The notes: generated by a model not told the origin, from the sequence alone. Shown: positions 8,054 through 17,868, counted from the first letter of the stretch. The stretch is 64,000 nucleotides of DNA from an uncultured Muribaculaceae bacterium (GCA_947381945.1 CANCXM010000011.1:19468-83467), one strand, 5' to 3'. Translations and numbers: made by a program.

Positions 8054-10057
8054 TCAATGCAAGCCTCTTTCCATTCCGGCACCAATGATGAATACGGATG
8101 ACAGGGTTGTTATGTCGTCTCGCTGAGGAAATGCGTATTTCAGTTTTTTATCACGGTCGACAAGCATCAGATGAGGCTTCTTTTCATTCTTCCCGTGCCC
8201 TTGCCAATTGGTGAAGTATATCCCCTTTTCCGGAACATAACACATGCCACCGATAAATTTCATGGGATTGTCATCCGGGAAATCGGCATTGGAAAGTTCC
8301 CATACAATCTCTTTTCTCGGATTGAACTCAACGATGCGTGGATTCTTGTCGGCATCCGCCACAGCCACCAATGTGTTCCCGTTCGGTAGACGTATCACTG
8401 AATGGGCCCCTCCGCTGACCGGTACTTCCCATATATTCTTTCCTGCCTCATCATATTCCACCACCTTCTTACCACCATAGTGCGCCACGAGATAGTGTCC
8501 GTTGTCAAGACAGCGTGCATTGCGGATAAACGACTTTTTCCCGTCAGTTACTCCTTCGGGAAGGATGCAAACTTCCTTGACAACCTTACCGTCAGGTGCA
8601 ATTTCCAGAAGCCGGCCACTGTTACATTCACCGACAAAGGTATTACCATTGGCAAGACGCTGGCAGGCAAATATGTGGCTCGGACTTGAATAGCTGAAGA
8701 CAGTGTCATTATCCATAGTCATTTCAAGCACACCATGACCGGTGGTGAAGAGAAGGTTGCCGGACGGAAGCACCCAAAGATCGTTGGAGAGAGGGGCGTC
8801 ATGCTGCCAAACGATTTCATCTCCTTCGAAAACAAACACTTTGCCTTGAGAATAGTCTGTGCAGGCAAATCTTTCCGGCTTTCCGGCAACATCCACGTAT
8901 GATTTAAGATCCGGATAGGCATTTTCAACGATGGTAGTAGCCCAAAGAAATGAGGAAATTACTTCCTGACCGTTCATCAATCGGGGCTTTCCGACATAAT
9001 CCTCATAACTTTTCTGGATTCCAAGGCCATTGTTTGCATCATAGAGGTCAATCAGTCCGTCGGTCATGCTGACAGCAGCTTTCGACAGAAGTCCATAGTA
9101 ACCTTTGATGACCGTCTCCTTGTAGTCCTTGGCAGGAATAATCCCAAGTTCAATGGCTTTTTGCAAAGCGTAGGTGAACATACCGCTGCCAGATGTCTCA
9201 TGCCAGTTATCCGGGCAATCACCCTTATCCACTATCTGATACCATAGGCCTGTGGATTTATCCTGACAATCTTTCAATCCTTTCATTAGCTCACGCGTAA
9301 TCTTTACGAGTTCCCCATATTCCGGATGATTCTTTGGAAATATCTCCAACGTCTCGACAAGGACAAGGGCATACCAACCCAACCCCTCGCTCCACACTTC
9401 GGGAGCATGGCCGGTCGCGGGATCAGCCCAGCGGGCATCCTTATCTTCATCCCACCCGTGAAGCAGCAGTCCGCTGTCACCTTTGGCAAGATGTCGGTAC
9501 ATTCCAGTGAGCTGACGTGCCGCCTCATCGAAACAATAATCCGAATCACCTATATACTTGCCATAGTTTGTAAGGAACATCTGCCCCATGAACACACCGT
9601 CAACCCAAATCTGTCCGACCGTACGGCGTCCGTGCCAGAATATCCCGTCGGATGTGCGCGGATAATCATCGAAACTTCTGCGGATTGTTTCCGCCGCTTT
9701 ACGGAAACGATCATCACCTGTAAGCCGATAGGCAGTGACCAATACAGTTCCGGCCATCATATCATCCATGCTGTTGCCACGGAAAAATACCGGATTGCCC
9801 TCCCGGTCGACCGCTTGATTAGCCCATGAGAGGATATAGTCATTATACTTCCCGTCTCCTGAAACACGCGAAAGCTTGTCAAGCCCGACAAGGAAGTAAC
9901 CTTGCGGGTAGCACCACGCCTTGAACGGAATACTTAGAGCGGAGGGATAGCGGGTCATCACTGTGCGGGCAATCTCCTCCGACCATTTTTTAGCAGAGGT
10001 AGCATGGACGCCGGAGACGCCTAACAGCATAAGCACTGCGAGTATGATTTTCTTCAT
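8054..10057 (-). CDS. GH105 unsaturated uronyl hydrolase fused to C-terminal beta-propeller
   Basis: 667 aa with a signal peptide (MKKIILAVLMLLGVSGVHATS). Residues 25-385 form a GH105 barrel: WVDGVFMGQMFL with catalytic Asp153, APEVWSEGLGWYALV and SGSGMFTYALQKAIELG. From about residue 390 a second domain carries repeated blades (VLPSGNLLFTTGHGVLEM, LANGNTFVGECNSGRLLEI, LDNGHYLVAHYGGKKVVEY, LPNGNTLVAVADADKNPRIVEF), i.e. a PQQ/NHL-like beta-propeller. Most GH105 proteins end after the barrel, so the propeller is an addition that may bind carbohydrate or a partner. It lies 81 bp after PL6 and 251 bp before GH88 in the minus-strand cluster. Function of the propeller is unknown. Confidence 0.85.
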   Translation of the reverse strand: MKKIILAVLMLLGVSGVHATSAKKWSEEIARTVMTRYPSALSIPFKAWCYPQGYFLVGLDKLSRVSGDGKYNDYILSWANQAVDREGNPVFFRGNSMDDMMAGTVLVTAYRLTGDDRFRKAAETIRRSFDDYPRTSDGIFWHGRRTVGQIWVDGVFMGQMFLTNYGKYIGDSDYCFDEAARQLTGMYRHLAKGDSGLLLHGWDEDKDARWADPATGHAPEVWSEGLGWYALVLVETLEIFPKNHPEYGELVKITRELMKGLKDCQDKSTGLWYQIVDKGDCPDNWHETSGSGMFTYALQKAIELGIIPAKDYKETVIKGYYGLLSKAAVSMTDGLIDLYDANNGLGIQKSYEDYVGKPRLMNGQEVISSFLWATTIVENAYPDLKSYVDVAGKPERFACTDYSQGKVFVFEGDEIVWQHDAPLSNDLWVLPSGNLLFTTGHGVLEMTMDNDTVFSYSSPSHIFACQRLANGNTFVGECNSGRLLEIAPDGKVVKEVCILPEGVTDGKKSFIRNARCLDNGHYLVAHYGGKKVVEYDEAGKNIWEVPVSGGAHSVIRLPNGNTLVAVADADKNPRIVEFNPRKEIVWELSNADFPDDNPMKFIGGMCYVPEKGIYFTNWQGHGKNEKKPHLMLVDRDKKLKYAFPQRDDITTLSSVFIIGAGMERGLH

Positions 10058-10074
10058 GTTGATATAATGATTAA

Positions 10075-10096
10075 GCGGGTGTTTAATAATAAGTGT
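10075..10096. repeat. Solo copy resembling one end of the MITE at 6.2 kb
   Basis: The 22 bases here differ at only two positions from 6223-6244, the left end of the MITE-like element, and are again preceded by TTA. No opposite end is visible nearby. It may be a decayed end or chance similarity in A/T-rich DNA. Confidence 0.35.
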
Positions 10097-10124
10097 CGGA
10101 GCGATCCACTGTTTGCTCCGACAC
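10093..10124 (-). terminator. Hairpin after the PL6 gene
   Basis: A perfect 10-bp stem (gtgtcggagc 10093-10102, gctccgacac 10115-10124) with a 12-nt loop lies just after the PL6 stop on the minus strand, followed in that direction by an A/T-rich stretch. It may reduce rather than abolish read-through into the next gene. Confidence 0.5.
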
Positions 10125-10138
10125 CTTACAAACCTATT

Positions 10139-11554
10139 TTACAAATAACCTTTTAAGATATACTCCATATCGCGTTGCGAGGGGGAGTAAGAGGGCACGC
10201 CGACCTTATCAAGCAGCCTGACCACCCTCTCCTTTTCAATCTCGCCCCATGCTTCATCGAAATGATCGGTTCCGTCGAATCCCTTAAACGGAATGACCGA
10301 ATTGTCCTTGAAATTGTACTTATTATTTATAAAGAAAAATCCTTTCAAATTCTTATCGGGGTCATGAAACATTATGTTGTTTGTCGCGCCCACAATATTG
10401 TTGTTGGCAAAACGGACATTTCTTGGCGATTTGTCACCGCGGCCGGAACACAGTATGATTTTGGGGCAATCAACAAAATGGTTATACGAAAAATCCACAT
10501 TCTCCACGCGATGATAGGAAGTCAGTGGTTCTGCCTTTATGTCGGTCTGAGCTGTCGGACGCTCAAAGACCCCCATGCGCACCAGCAGACTGAAATCATC
10601 AAGACGGGCCATAAAGTTATCATACACAGTATGCCCCTGATTAATAATGCGGATGCCGCAGGTTCCTCTTTTATTATTGCCGACAAATGTGTTGTTCTCA
10701 ATCACATTATAGTGACCGTGACGACACACAAGGCCGCCGCTTGATTCAAAGAAAAGATTGCCACGGAGAACATTGTGACATGATTTCACGGATATGATTT
10801 CATTTTCCCCATCACAATGCAGGAACACGTTGTCCTCGACAATTGTACGCGATTCAAGCTGCGAGGACCATGAATGACCGATTCGTATGATTTCAGCTCC
10901 GTTACCGTAGTAAGGATTGCGGTTGCCGAATACATTGTGGTCGATAATATGATTGTTTATGTGTAAGTCATCGTTGAATTCAACCTGAAGCACAAGACCG
11001 CCGACACGCTTGTTGGCGAGATAGCAATGGTCAAGACGGTTGTTCTCGCCATAAATCTTTATCCAGTACTCTGCCGCGGGCTTCTTTCCATCAATCAGCT
11101 TGCCGCTTTCGCTCATCTCGGGATTGTTGCAGTCGTCAATCACACAATTGGTCATACGGCAATTCGAGGCCATTTCCGTCTTCGACTTTCTGAACCCGAT
11201 CATTTCTCCACCAAGCGCCCAGGCCTTATTGAAGTAGAGTCCGTCAAGCTTGATATATTCGCCGAACAAGCTGAAATGCAAAGGACCTGTGAAAACGACC
11301 TTGCCGGGATGCTCGGGCCGGATTGAAATGGTATCATCGGCAGTTCCTCTGGCAACTATATCGACGCGCCCGATTGAATCATATATGCCGTCGCGCAATA
11401 TCACATTGTCACCCGGTTTCAGGGATTCAGATTTAAGCAGAGCCTTCATCTGTCCGGCCTCGGAAGGAGAAAAATAATAGTCCTTCGCGTGAGCACCGAA
11501 TGCCATTGTCATGGCAAGCAATATTGCGACTGTGGATAATGATAATTTATTCAT
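10139..11554 (-). CDS. PL6 family polysaccharide lyase (chondroitinase B/alginate lyase-like)
   Basis: 471 aa with signal peptide (MNKLSLSTVAILLAMTMAFGAHA). It is a parallel beta-helix with the PL6 signature GENEIISVKS...GGLVCRHGHYN. The Bronsted base Lys257 and acid Arg278 are 21 residues apart, exactly the spacing of Lys250 and Arg271 in chondroitinase B; the acidic ENE that helps bind calcium is also present. PL6 enzymes cleave dermatan sulfate or alginate; the Ca-binding residues and neighbours (PL8, GH88) make a dermatan/chondroitin-like role reasonable but alginate is not excluded. It is the first gene of the minus-strand cluster and diverges from the hybrid regulator across 225 bp. Confidence 0.88.
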   Translation of the reverse strand: MNKLSLSTVAILLAMTMAFGAHAKDYYFSPSEAGQMKALLKSESLKPGDNVILRDGIYDSIGRVDIVARGTADDTISIRPEHPGKVVFTGPLHFSLFGEYIKLDGLYFNKAWALGGEMIGFRKSKTEMASNCRMTNCVIDDCNNPEMSESGKLIDGKKPAAEYWIKIYGENNRLDHCYLANKRVGGLVLQVEFNDDLHINNHIIDHNVFGNRNPYYGNGAEIIRIGHSWSSQLESRTIVEDNVFLHCDGENEIISVKSCHNVLRGNLFFESSGGLVCRHGHYNVIENNTFVGNNKRGTCGIRIINQGHTVYDNFMARLDDFSLLVRMGVFERPTAQTDIKAEPLTSYHRVENVDFSYNHFVDCPKIILCSGRGDKSPRNVRFANNNIVGATNNIMFHDPDKNLKGFFFINNKYNFKDNSVIPFKGFDGTDHFDEAWGEIEKERVVRLLDKVGVPSYSPSQRDMEYILKGYL

Positions 11555-11576
11555 GATACTGTTGATTTTTTCGCTG

Positions 11577-11584
11577 CAAAGTTA
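11577..11584 (-). promoter_or_regulatory. Bacteroidota -7 box (TAACTTTG) for the PL6-led cluster
   Basis: On the minus strand the bases read TAACTTTG, matching the TAnnTTTG consensus, 23 bp ahead of the PL6 ATG. No good -33 TTTG is seen at the usual distance, as expected if the promoter needs the activator encoded next door. Confidence 0.5.
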
Positions 11585-11741
11585 TGCACTAATATCAAAA
11601 CCGGCTTTAGATAGCGTTTCAAATATTTTAATTTTCATATCATGATGTTTTTTATTCATCTGACAAGGTATTAGGCTGTTATAATATCTAAAGATAGTAG
11701 ATATTTTATGTCTGTAATTAGTAATTTTAATAAATTTCATC

Positions 11742-11749
11742 TATATTTG
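11742..11749 (+). promoter_or_regulatory. Bacteroidota -7 box (TATATTTG) for the hybrid regulator
   Basis: TATATTTG fits TAnnTTTG and lies 31 bp before the ATG of the regulator gene at 11780. The 225-bp divergent region also contains A/T-rich repeats around 11600-11710 that could bind the AraC-type domain. Confidence 0.5.
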
Positions 11750-11779
11750 CACCCGAATAACAACAGTTAGTAACAGTCC

Positions 11780-14700
11780 ATGAGAAACTTTATCACATTC
11801 CTCTTTTTCTTCTGTTATATAATCTCACCAATGCAATCGAAAGCTGCGGTGACGGGCAATGAATCCGTTAAATATTCCTCCATCCAGATCGAGGACGGTC
11901 TCTCCCAGATTTCGGTTGTCGATATTTTTCAGGATTCAAAAGGTTATTTATGGTTCGCCACACGAAATGGATTGAACAGATATGACGGACGTGATTTCAA
12001 GGTATTCCGTCATGAGAAGGGAAACCCAGGCAGTCTGAGTGACAACCACGTCACATCACTGGCCGAGGATAACAACGGCAATCTATGGATTGGCACACGC
12101 CACGGACTTTCAAAACTGGACCTTTCATCAGAGAAGGTGACCGCCTACGTCGACTCTCTCGCCTACAAAATGTTTGAGGACGGTATCCGTGCCCTTGCAC
12201 TCGATGCAAACGGACGTGTGCTCATCGCCACCCCTCACGGTCTCTTCGTGGCGATAGACGACGATAAGTTCGAATCAATCCTTCCGGAAGTGAAAGGGAC
12301 AATAGTGGAAGGGCTGGCGGTGACAAAAGACGGTCGCATTTTCGTAGGCACAACCACTCTCGGACTTTATATCCTCAATAAGGACCACAAACCGGTCAAG
12401 CATTTCAACACCCACAACAGCTCCCTCCCGACCGATGACATCAAGGAGATTTATGAAGATTCCAAAGGCAACATCTGGCTTGCCAACTCTTCCGACGGCA
12501 TGATACTTTTGGATGTGGCCACAGGTAAGAATAAGGTGTTCAACTACTCAAATTCAGCACTTCCATCCAATAACATACGCTGTTTTGCCGATGATGGAGA
12601 CCAACTCTACATAGGCACATCGGAAGGTGTCAGCAGGATGTCGCTTAAAGATTCGGACTACAAAATCGAATTCGAGACCAACAGTCTGTCCAATTTCTCG
12701 GTATATTCAATCTTGATTGACAATGCTGGCACACGTTGGGTGGGAACATATTCCGGCGGTGTCAACTTCTACAATCCAATCTCGAACCGCTTTGGCTTCC
12801 ATCATCCTGTCAACCCTACCCAAAACTACATGAGTATTTTTGGCTCAATGGTCTATAATCCGGACAACAAGCTCCTATATATCGCGACCGAGGGACACGG
12901 ATTGTTGGAATACGACATACACAGTGAAAAATCGCGCTTCCACCTCATTGATAAATCTGACCATCAGCAGAGCAAAAACATCATCAAGTGCCTGACATAT
13001 ATTGACGGGAAAATCTGGTGTGGCACACCATCAGGCGAGATATTCATATTCAATCCGGAAACGGACACTTTCTCCCTGTATTTCAAGACCAATAAATGCA
13101 CAATCTATTCCATTGAACCTGATTCTGACGGAAGCCAATGGATAGCAACCACTTCCGACACCATAGGAATAGCCCGTCTCAAAGAAGGCAAAATCATTGA
13201 AAAAAGTTTCTCTGAAGCTAAAATTGCAATCCCAAGCGGCAGGGTCATAAAGAAAGTGTCCAAGGATGTATGGCTTTTCGGCACAAGCCGCCACGGCCTC
13301 ATCAAATATGACCGCAATCGCGACGAAGTTTATCAAATCGGCAATGAAAGTGACCTGAAGAATGCCTACATCACATCTATCGCAAAAGATAAAAACGGGA
13401 ATTCTTATTGGATTGGAACTTTCGGCAATGGATTATTCAACTATGTTCCGGCTACAGATAATATAAATAAGGTGAAATTGTCGGAAGATGATGCACCCGT
13501 GGAAGTGTGTCAGGTCGTTCAGGACAACAGCGGGAATTTGTGGATATGCACAACTGAGGGCATCACGAGCCTTAATCCCGCATCGGGCGAACGCATGAAC
13601 TATACACGCACGTCCGACATCCGTATCCAGGAGTTCACAATCCACAGCGGAATTGCCCTTGAAAGCGGAGAAGTGTTCTTTTCGGGCAGCAATGGATTCA
13701 TCACCTTCAATCCGGCTGAAATCAAGCGCAATGAGTATCAACCTCCAATCGTATTTACCGGACTGTCCGTCAACAATAAGCCGATTGAGCCTAACGACTC
13801 CCACGGAATTATCGACAGCAGCATTGACGACACCGGTTCCATAACACTTGACTATAATCAGAACAATCTCTCAATCTCCTACGCAGCCCTAAACTACATA
13901 AATCCCGAGCAGAATCAGTATGCATTCATGCTCGAAGGTGTGGACGACGATTGGGTCTATGTCGGCAACCGAAGGGAAGCACATTATGCAAATCTGGCCC
14001 CAGGTGAGTACACATTCAAGGTCAAGGGTGCCAATAATGACGGCGTATGGAGCACCGATGCACGTTCCATAAAAATACGCATCACTCCTCCATTCTGGAA
14101 GACATGGTATGCCTATACCTTCTATCTTCTGGCCCTCATCGGCATATCTTTCCTGATAATGTACTACATCTTCAAGAAAAAGACACTTGAACAGTCTCTG
14201 GAATACGAGCAAATGAAACAGAAACAGGCCGAAGAGTTCCATGAATCAAAAATACGCATGTTCACCAATTTCTCACACGAACTGCGCACTCCACTCACAC
14301 TCATCGTCTCCCCTCTGCAAGAATTGCTCAAGCGCACCGACTTCAACAGCACCGTGCGCAACAAGATTTCGCTTATCTACAATAATTCGCAGCGCTTGCA
14401 GCTTCTGGTCAACCAGCTCATGGATCTCCACAAGAACCAAGCCGGACAGATGCAGCTCAAGATAGCCAAAGACGACATTGTACCGTTCATGCAGGAAGTG
14501 TATTCCGCATTCAACCAAATTGCGGTTGCCAACAGCATCAGCTTCAGCTATGTCTGCAGCGAAACGTCACTGCCCGCATGGTTCGACAAGTCACTCTTTG
14601 AAAAAGTCGCCTTCAACCTCCTATCCAATGCGTTCAAATACACCAAACCGGGCGGAGTGATTGAAATGAAAGTCGAGCCGATAGGCAACGACAATCAGCT

Positions 14701-15898
14701 TATCCCCGGCCAGACCCATAGCCTGCCCGACATGCCCCATGATGTACGTCTTGTCCATATAGCCGTGTCGGATTCAGGCCGTGGCATTCCTGAAGACGAG
14801 CTGACAAACATATTCTCTCCATTCTATCAGGTCGATGACAACAAGTCGAAAAACATTATCGGCACAGGTATCGGCCTGAGCCTCACCCGGTCGATAGTCG
14901 AGCTGCACCACGGTGTGATTTGGGCTGAAAACAATCCGGAAAAGGGTGCGACTTTCCATGTGATATTCCCTATTGACAACAGTGTGTATACCGACGATGA
15001 GATTGACCACGACACGGACGAAAGAGTTGTCATGGATGTGTTCCCACCGACAACACCGACTGCGGAATTCAAGGTTGACAAACGCTATACAGTGCTTCTC
15101 GTGGAGGACAACAAAGATGTGCGCGAATATGTGAAGGAATGTCTCGAACCATACTACAATGTAATTGAGGCCGAAGATGGACAGAGAGGATTCGAACTGA
15201 CTGCCGAACGCTATCCCGACATTGTGGTGAGCGACATCATGATGCCCGTGAAGGATGGTCTCGAACTCTGTGCGATGATTAAGAATGACATGCGTACAGG
15301 CCACATTCCCGTCATTCTGATGACGGCGCGCTCGATGGTGATGCAGATAAAGGAAGGATTCGCGTCCGGTGCGGACGACTATATCGTCAAACCGTTCAAT
15401 ATGGACATCCTGCTCTACCGCATCAAAAACATTCTTGCATCAAGAGAGAAACTGCGCAACCTCTACGGCAAGCAATTCTCACCGGAGGCAATGGGCATAG
15501 AGATTGTTTCCTTCAATGATAAATTCACACAAAAGTTCTTCAGCATCATAGAGAAAAACATCTCCAACAGTGAGCTGAACATCGAATTCATCTGCAAGGA
15601 AATCGGTCTGAGCCGTGCGAACCTCTACCGTAAGCTCAAAGCAATCACCGAGCTGTCGCCAATGGAACTGATCCGCAACAAACGTCTTGAAGTGGCCGCC
15701 AAACTCCTGTTGGAATCCGACAGTTCGGTATCTGAAATCTCAACATACGTCGGGTTCAACAGCCATGCGTATTTCACCAACTGTTTCAAGAGCACCTACG
15801 GCATGTCGCCATCTGATTTTGTGGCCAAACACAAGGCGTCAAATCAGAATTTCGAGCAGACTTTAACCGTGGAACCCGAACCTGCGGTCTCAATGTAA
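11780..15898 (+). CDS. Hybrid two-component system regulator (HTCS) of the polysaccharide cluster
   Basis: 1372 aa with signal peptide. Domains in order: periplasmic beta-propeller sensor built of repeats such as GYLWFATRNGLNRYDG (about 35-630), Y_Y_Y domain (about 690-765), one membrane helix (about 775-797), HisKA with phospho-acceptor His833 in NFSHELRTPLT, HATPase (about 950-1065), receiver with phospho-acceptor Asp1152 in VSDIMMP and Lys1204 in VKPF, and a C-terminal AraC-type helix-turn-helix (about 1265-1360). Such proteins bind oligosaccharides in the periplasm and activate the neighbouring PUL; a well-studied relative in B. thetaiotaomicron senses unsaturated chondroitin/hyaluronan disaccharides. 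It is divergent from PL6 and convergent with PL8, so it probably controls both. Confidence 0.95.
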   Translation: MRNFITFLFFFCYIISPMQSKAAVTGNESVKYSSIQIEDGLSQISVVDIFQDSKGYLWFATRNGLNRYDGRDFKVFRHEKGNPGSLSDNHVTSLAEDNNGNLWIGTRHGLSKLDLSSEKVTAYVDSLAYKMFEDGIRALALDANGRVLIATPHGLFVAIDDDKFESILPEVKGTIVEGLAVTKDGRIFVGTTTLGLYILNKDHKPVKHFNTHNSSLPTDDIKEIYEDSKGNIWLANSSDGMILLDVATGKNKVFNYSNSALPSNNIRCFADDGDQLYIGTSEGVSRMSLKDSDYKIEFETNSLSNFSVYSILIDNAGTRWVGTYSGGVNFYNPISNRFGFHHPVNPTQNYMSIFGSMVYNPDNKLLYIATEGHGLLEYDIHSEKSRFHLIDKSDHQQSKNIIKCLTYIDGKIWCGTPSGEIFIFNPETDTFSLYFKTNKCTIYSIEPDSDGSQWIATTSDTIGIARLKEGKIIEKSFSEAKIAIPSGRVIKKVSKDVWLFGTSRHGLIKYDRNRDEVYQIGNESDLKNAYITSIAKDKNGNSYWIGTFGNGLFNYVPATDNINKVKLSEDDAPVEVCQVVQDNSGNLWICTTEGITSLNPASGERMNYTRTSDIRIQEFTIHSGIALESGEVFFSGSNGFITFNPAEIKRNEYQPPIVFTGLSVNNKPIEPNDSHGIIDSSIDDTGSITLDYNQNNLSISYAALNYINPEQNQYAFMLEGVDDDWVYVGNRREAHYANLAPGEYTFKVKGANNDGVWSTDARSIKIRITPPFWKTWYAYTFYLLALIGISFLIMYYIFKKKTLEQSLEYEQMKQKQAEEFHESKIRMFTNFSHELRTPLTLIVSPLQELLKRTDFNSTVRNKISLIYNNSQRLQLLVNQLMDLHKNQAGQMQLKIAKDDIVPFMQEVYSAFNQIAVANSISFSYVCSETSLPAWFDKSLFEKVAFNLLSNAFKYTKPGGVIEMKVEPIGNDNQLIPGQTHSLPDMPHDVRLVHIAVSDSGRGIPEDELTNIFSPFYQVDDNKSKNIIGTGIGLSLTRSIVELHHGVIWAENNPEKGATFHVIFPIDNSVYTDDEIDHDTDERVVMDVFPPTTPTAEFKVDKRYTVLLVEDNKDVREYVKECLEPYYNVIEAEDGQRGFELTAERYPDIVVSDIMMPVKDGLELCAMIKNDMRTGHIPVILMTARSMVMQIKEGFASGADDYIVKPFNMDILLYRIKNILASREKLRNLYGKQFSPEAMGIEIVSFNDKFTQKFFSIIEKNISNSELNIEFICKEIGLSRANLYRKLKAITELSPMELIRNKRLEVAAKLLLESDSSVSEISTYVGFNSHAYFTNCFKSTYGMSPSDFVAKHKASNQNFEQTLTVEPEPAVSM

Positions 15899-17868
15899 TA
15901 GATGCCCGGCTCCTCAGCGAGATATTTATTGCCGTCAAGGTCAAGGAGTTCGCCGGTGACATAGACTGCGGCCCAATATCCGGGTGATACTTCCGGAAGA
16001 TGTATCACCTGTGCCGCACTGTCGTTGCGCAGCAGTCGGACTTCCTTTCCGGCATTGAAATTCCTCGCTCTGTTTTTATCGCAACCGGGCATGACGATAT
16101 ATGCGTAATTGCCGTTCCGAGGCTTTGAGCCGTGGGATAGAAGCAACTCAACAACATCGCCTTCAACATCCTTCGGGCGATACATCCTCATGTTGTCATG
16201 CCATTGGCCTATACGGTGCTCCGATTTTAACGTCAGAGGAGTGTCGCCCATAGAGATATAAGCGGTATTGTCATGGAAAACCGTCTGATGGCCACTGTAG
16301 TCCTTAGCTCCGTCAATCCTCACCCATTTGCCATTTTCAAGCAATTCGAGATTCCCTCTTTTGAGTCGCTGGTCTATGGTTGTCGTGACTTCAGCAATAC
16401 TGTCACTATTAATCCCGGCACCTACACACACCACAAAGTCCGGGGCAAATATCCATGCCTTACGGGCAGTCAGTCCGTCGCGACAGAAATCCATTACCGA
16501 CATTCCACAGTCGCCAACATCTATACCTCCCACCATACGGCTTGAATTGCGCGACTTCGTAGCCCTTATGCTCGGCAACTCTTCTGATCCTTGATAGGAC
16601 GTAATACCAGGTATATTTCTCCAGTTCCAAAACGGGAATACGTTGAGATACTCATCACCTCTGACATAGTAGTAAGTTGCACCGTCGCCAAGATAGTAAC
16701 CTTTGACATTATCCTCATTGACAAGTTCAGAGCCAATTATACGCGATGACGACATCTTCAATGTAGCCATCCAACCAGGTGTGCGATGCACAGTGAAATC
16801 AGATGAATAGAAGTGCTTGTGACCAACAAAATCATTGCTTTCCGCAGGGTATCCTGCCAGCCCCATGTCGGAAGCGACGAAAGCGGTTACATATCCTTTA
16901 TGAATCTGAGCATTATGGAACAGCTGTCGGCCAAGCGAGTTTATGTCCATATATCGTTTCCACACCACCCATCTGTAACCTTCGTTCATCAGCGACTCAA
17001 GAATTTCAGTCTGCCGGTCGTCAAAACGATATGATGTCCCGTCAAACAGTCTTTTGAAAAAACTCATTCCTGAGACAAACGACATGCCATAGTTGCCAAA
17101 CTGCTGCTGAGGGCCATGCTGATGGAAACTCCAGTCAGGCTGTATTCCTTCACCGGCTCCAACCCTGATTTCCGATGCGATGGTGTCGCGGGCAGCCTTG
17201 ATAAGCTCCGCATCTTCCTGCATGATAGCCCGAATCAACACATTTCCGGCCAGCCACACTTTATTTTGCCCGGTCATCTTGAACCGTGCCGCACTCATTA
17301 TTTCTATGGCTCCTGCCCTTTCCTCATCGGAAAGTTCATCGTCCAACATGATAAACGCCCCTCCGAGAGTCTTTGGCACCCCGATTTCGTTTTGCCACCA
17401 GTTGAGACACTTTGGTTTCTCCTTCAGCCAATAACCAAGCGCCTTATGGATGTCGGCCTTCAACCGGGGTGACTTATATCGTTCCGAATCCTTGGAATAA
17501 TACAGCTTCGTCAGCTCAAGCACCCGTTCAGCATGGAGTTTCGGTTCCCAGCCCGATCGCTTTTTATCGGCATAATTAATGTCGCTGAAACTTCCATCCG
17601 GCTTCATCAATGCAAGGTAGCCATCAATCTTACTAAGATTAAAAGGATATTTCTGATGCAGTTCCATGACTATCTGGTCCGACATTTCAACCTCCGGTTC
17701 TATTCTCAGAAAATCATTATAGAGAGAATCATCGGCCGAATATGAAGGGATGAGAATCTCACGGTAGTTACTCTTAAGTTTCTCAATGTCGGAAACGGCC
17801 GGGCGACCATACGCATTCGTGACCGACAGCATTAACAACACCGGTATGAGAAATAGTTTTTTCATCAT
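15844..17868 (-). CDS. PL8 family polysaccharide lyase (chondroitin AC/hyaluronate lyase-like)
   Basis: 674 aa with signal peptide, close to the length of Pedobacter chondroitinase AC. Motifs: NWWQNEIGVP (156-165), GEGIQPDWSFHQHGPQQQFGNYG (239-261) giving catalytic His251 and Tyr260, whose 9-residue spacing matches His225/Tyr234 of chondroitinase AC, and Arg314 in GRQLF at the position expected for Arg288. The N-terminal alpha/alpha toroid is followed by beta-sandwich domains. It would cleave chondroitin, hyaluronan or a related uronate polymer by beta-elimination. The 3' end overlaps the regulator's 3' end by 55 bp in convergent orientation; the start is divergent from the TonB receptor. Xanthan-type activity is also known in PL8. 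Confidence 0.9.
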   Translation of the reverse strand: MMKKLFLIPVLLMLSVTNAYGRPAVSDIEKLKSNYREILIPSYSADDSLYNDFLRIEPEVEMSDQIVMELHQKYPFNLSKIDGYLALMKPDGSFSDINYADKKRSGWEPKLHAERVLELTKLYYSKDSERYKSPRLKADIHKALGYWLKEKPKCLNWWQNEIGVPKTLGGAFIMLDDELSDEERAGAIEIMSAARFKMTGQNKVWLAGNVLIRAIMQEDAELIKAARDTIASEIRVGAGEGIQPDWSFHQHGPQQQFGNYGMSFVSGMSFFKRLFDGTSYRFDDRQTEILESLMNEGYRWVVWKRYMDINSLGRQLFHNAQIHKGYVTAFVASDMGLAGYPAESNDFVGHKHFYSSDFTVHRTPGWMATLKMSSSRIIGSELVNEDNVKGYYLGDGATYYYVRGDEYLNVFPFWNWRNIPGITSYQGSEELPSIRATKSRNSSRMVGGIDVGDCGMSVMDFCRDGLTARKAWIFAPDFVVCVGAGINSDSIAEVTTTIDQRLKRGNLELLENGKWVRIDGAKDYSGHQTVFHDNTAYISMGDTPLTLKSEHRIGQWHDNMRMYRPKDVEGDVVELLLSHGSKPRNGNYAYIVMPGCDKNRARNFNAGKEVRLLRNDSAAQVIHLPEVSPGYWAAVYVTGELLDLDGNKYLAEEPGIYYIETAGSGSTVKVCSKF

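Noticed and set aside
10175..10744. 189-codon plus-strand frame opposite PL6
   Set aside because: Shadow frame of the well-supported PL6 gene.
13031..13336. Minus-strand frame opposite the HTCS sensor domain
   Set aside because: Frame without motifs in a region where the HTCS beta-propeller repeats are continuous.
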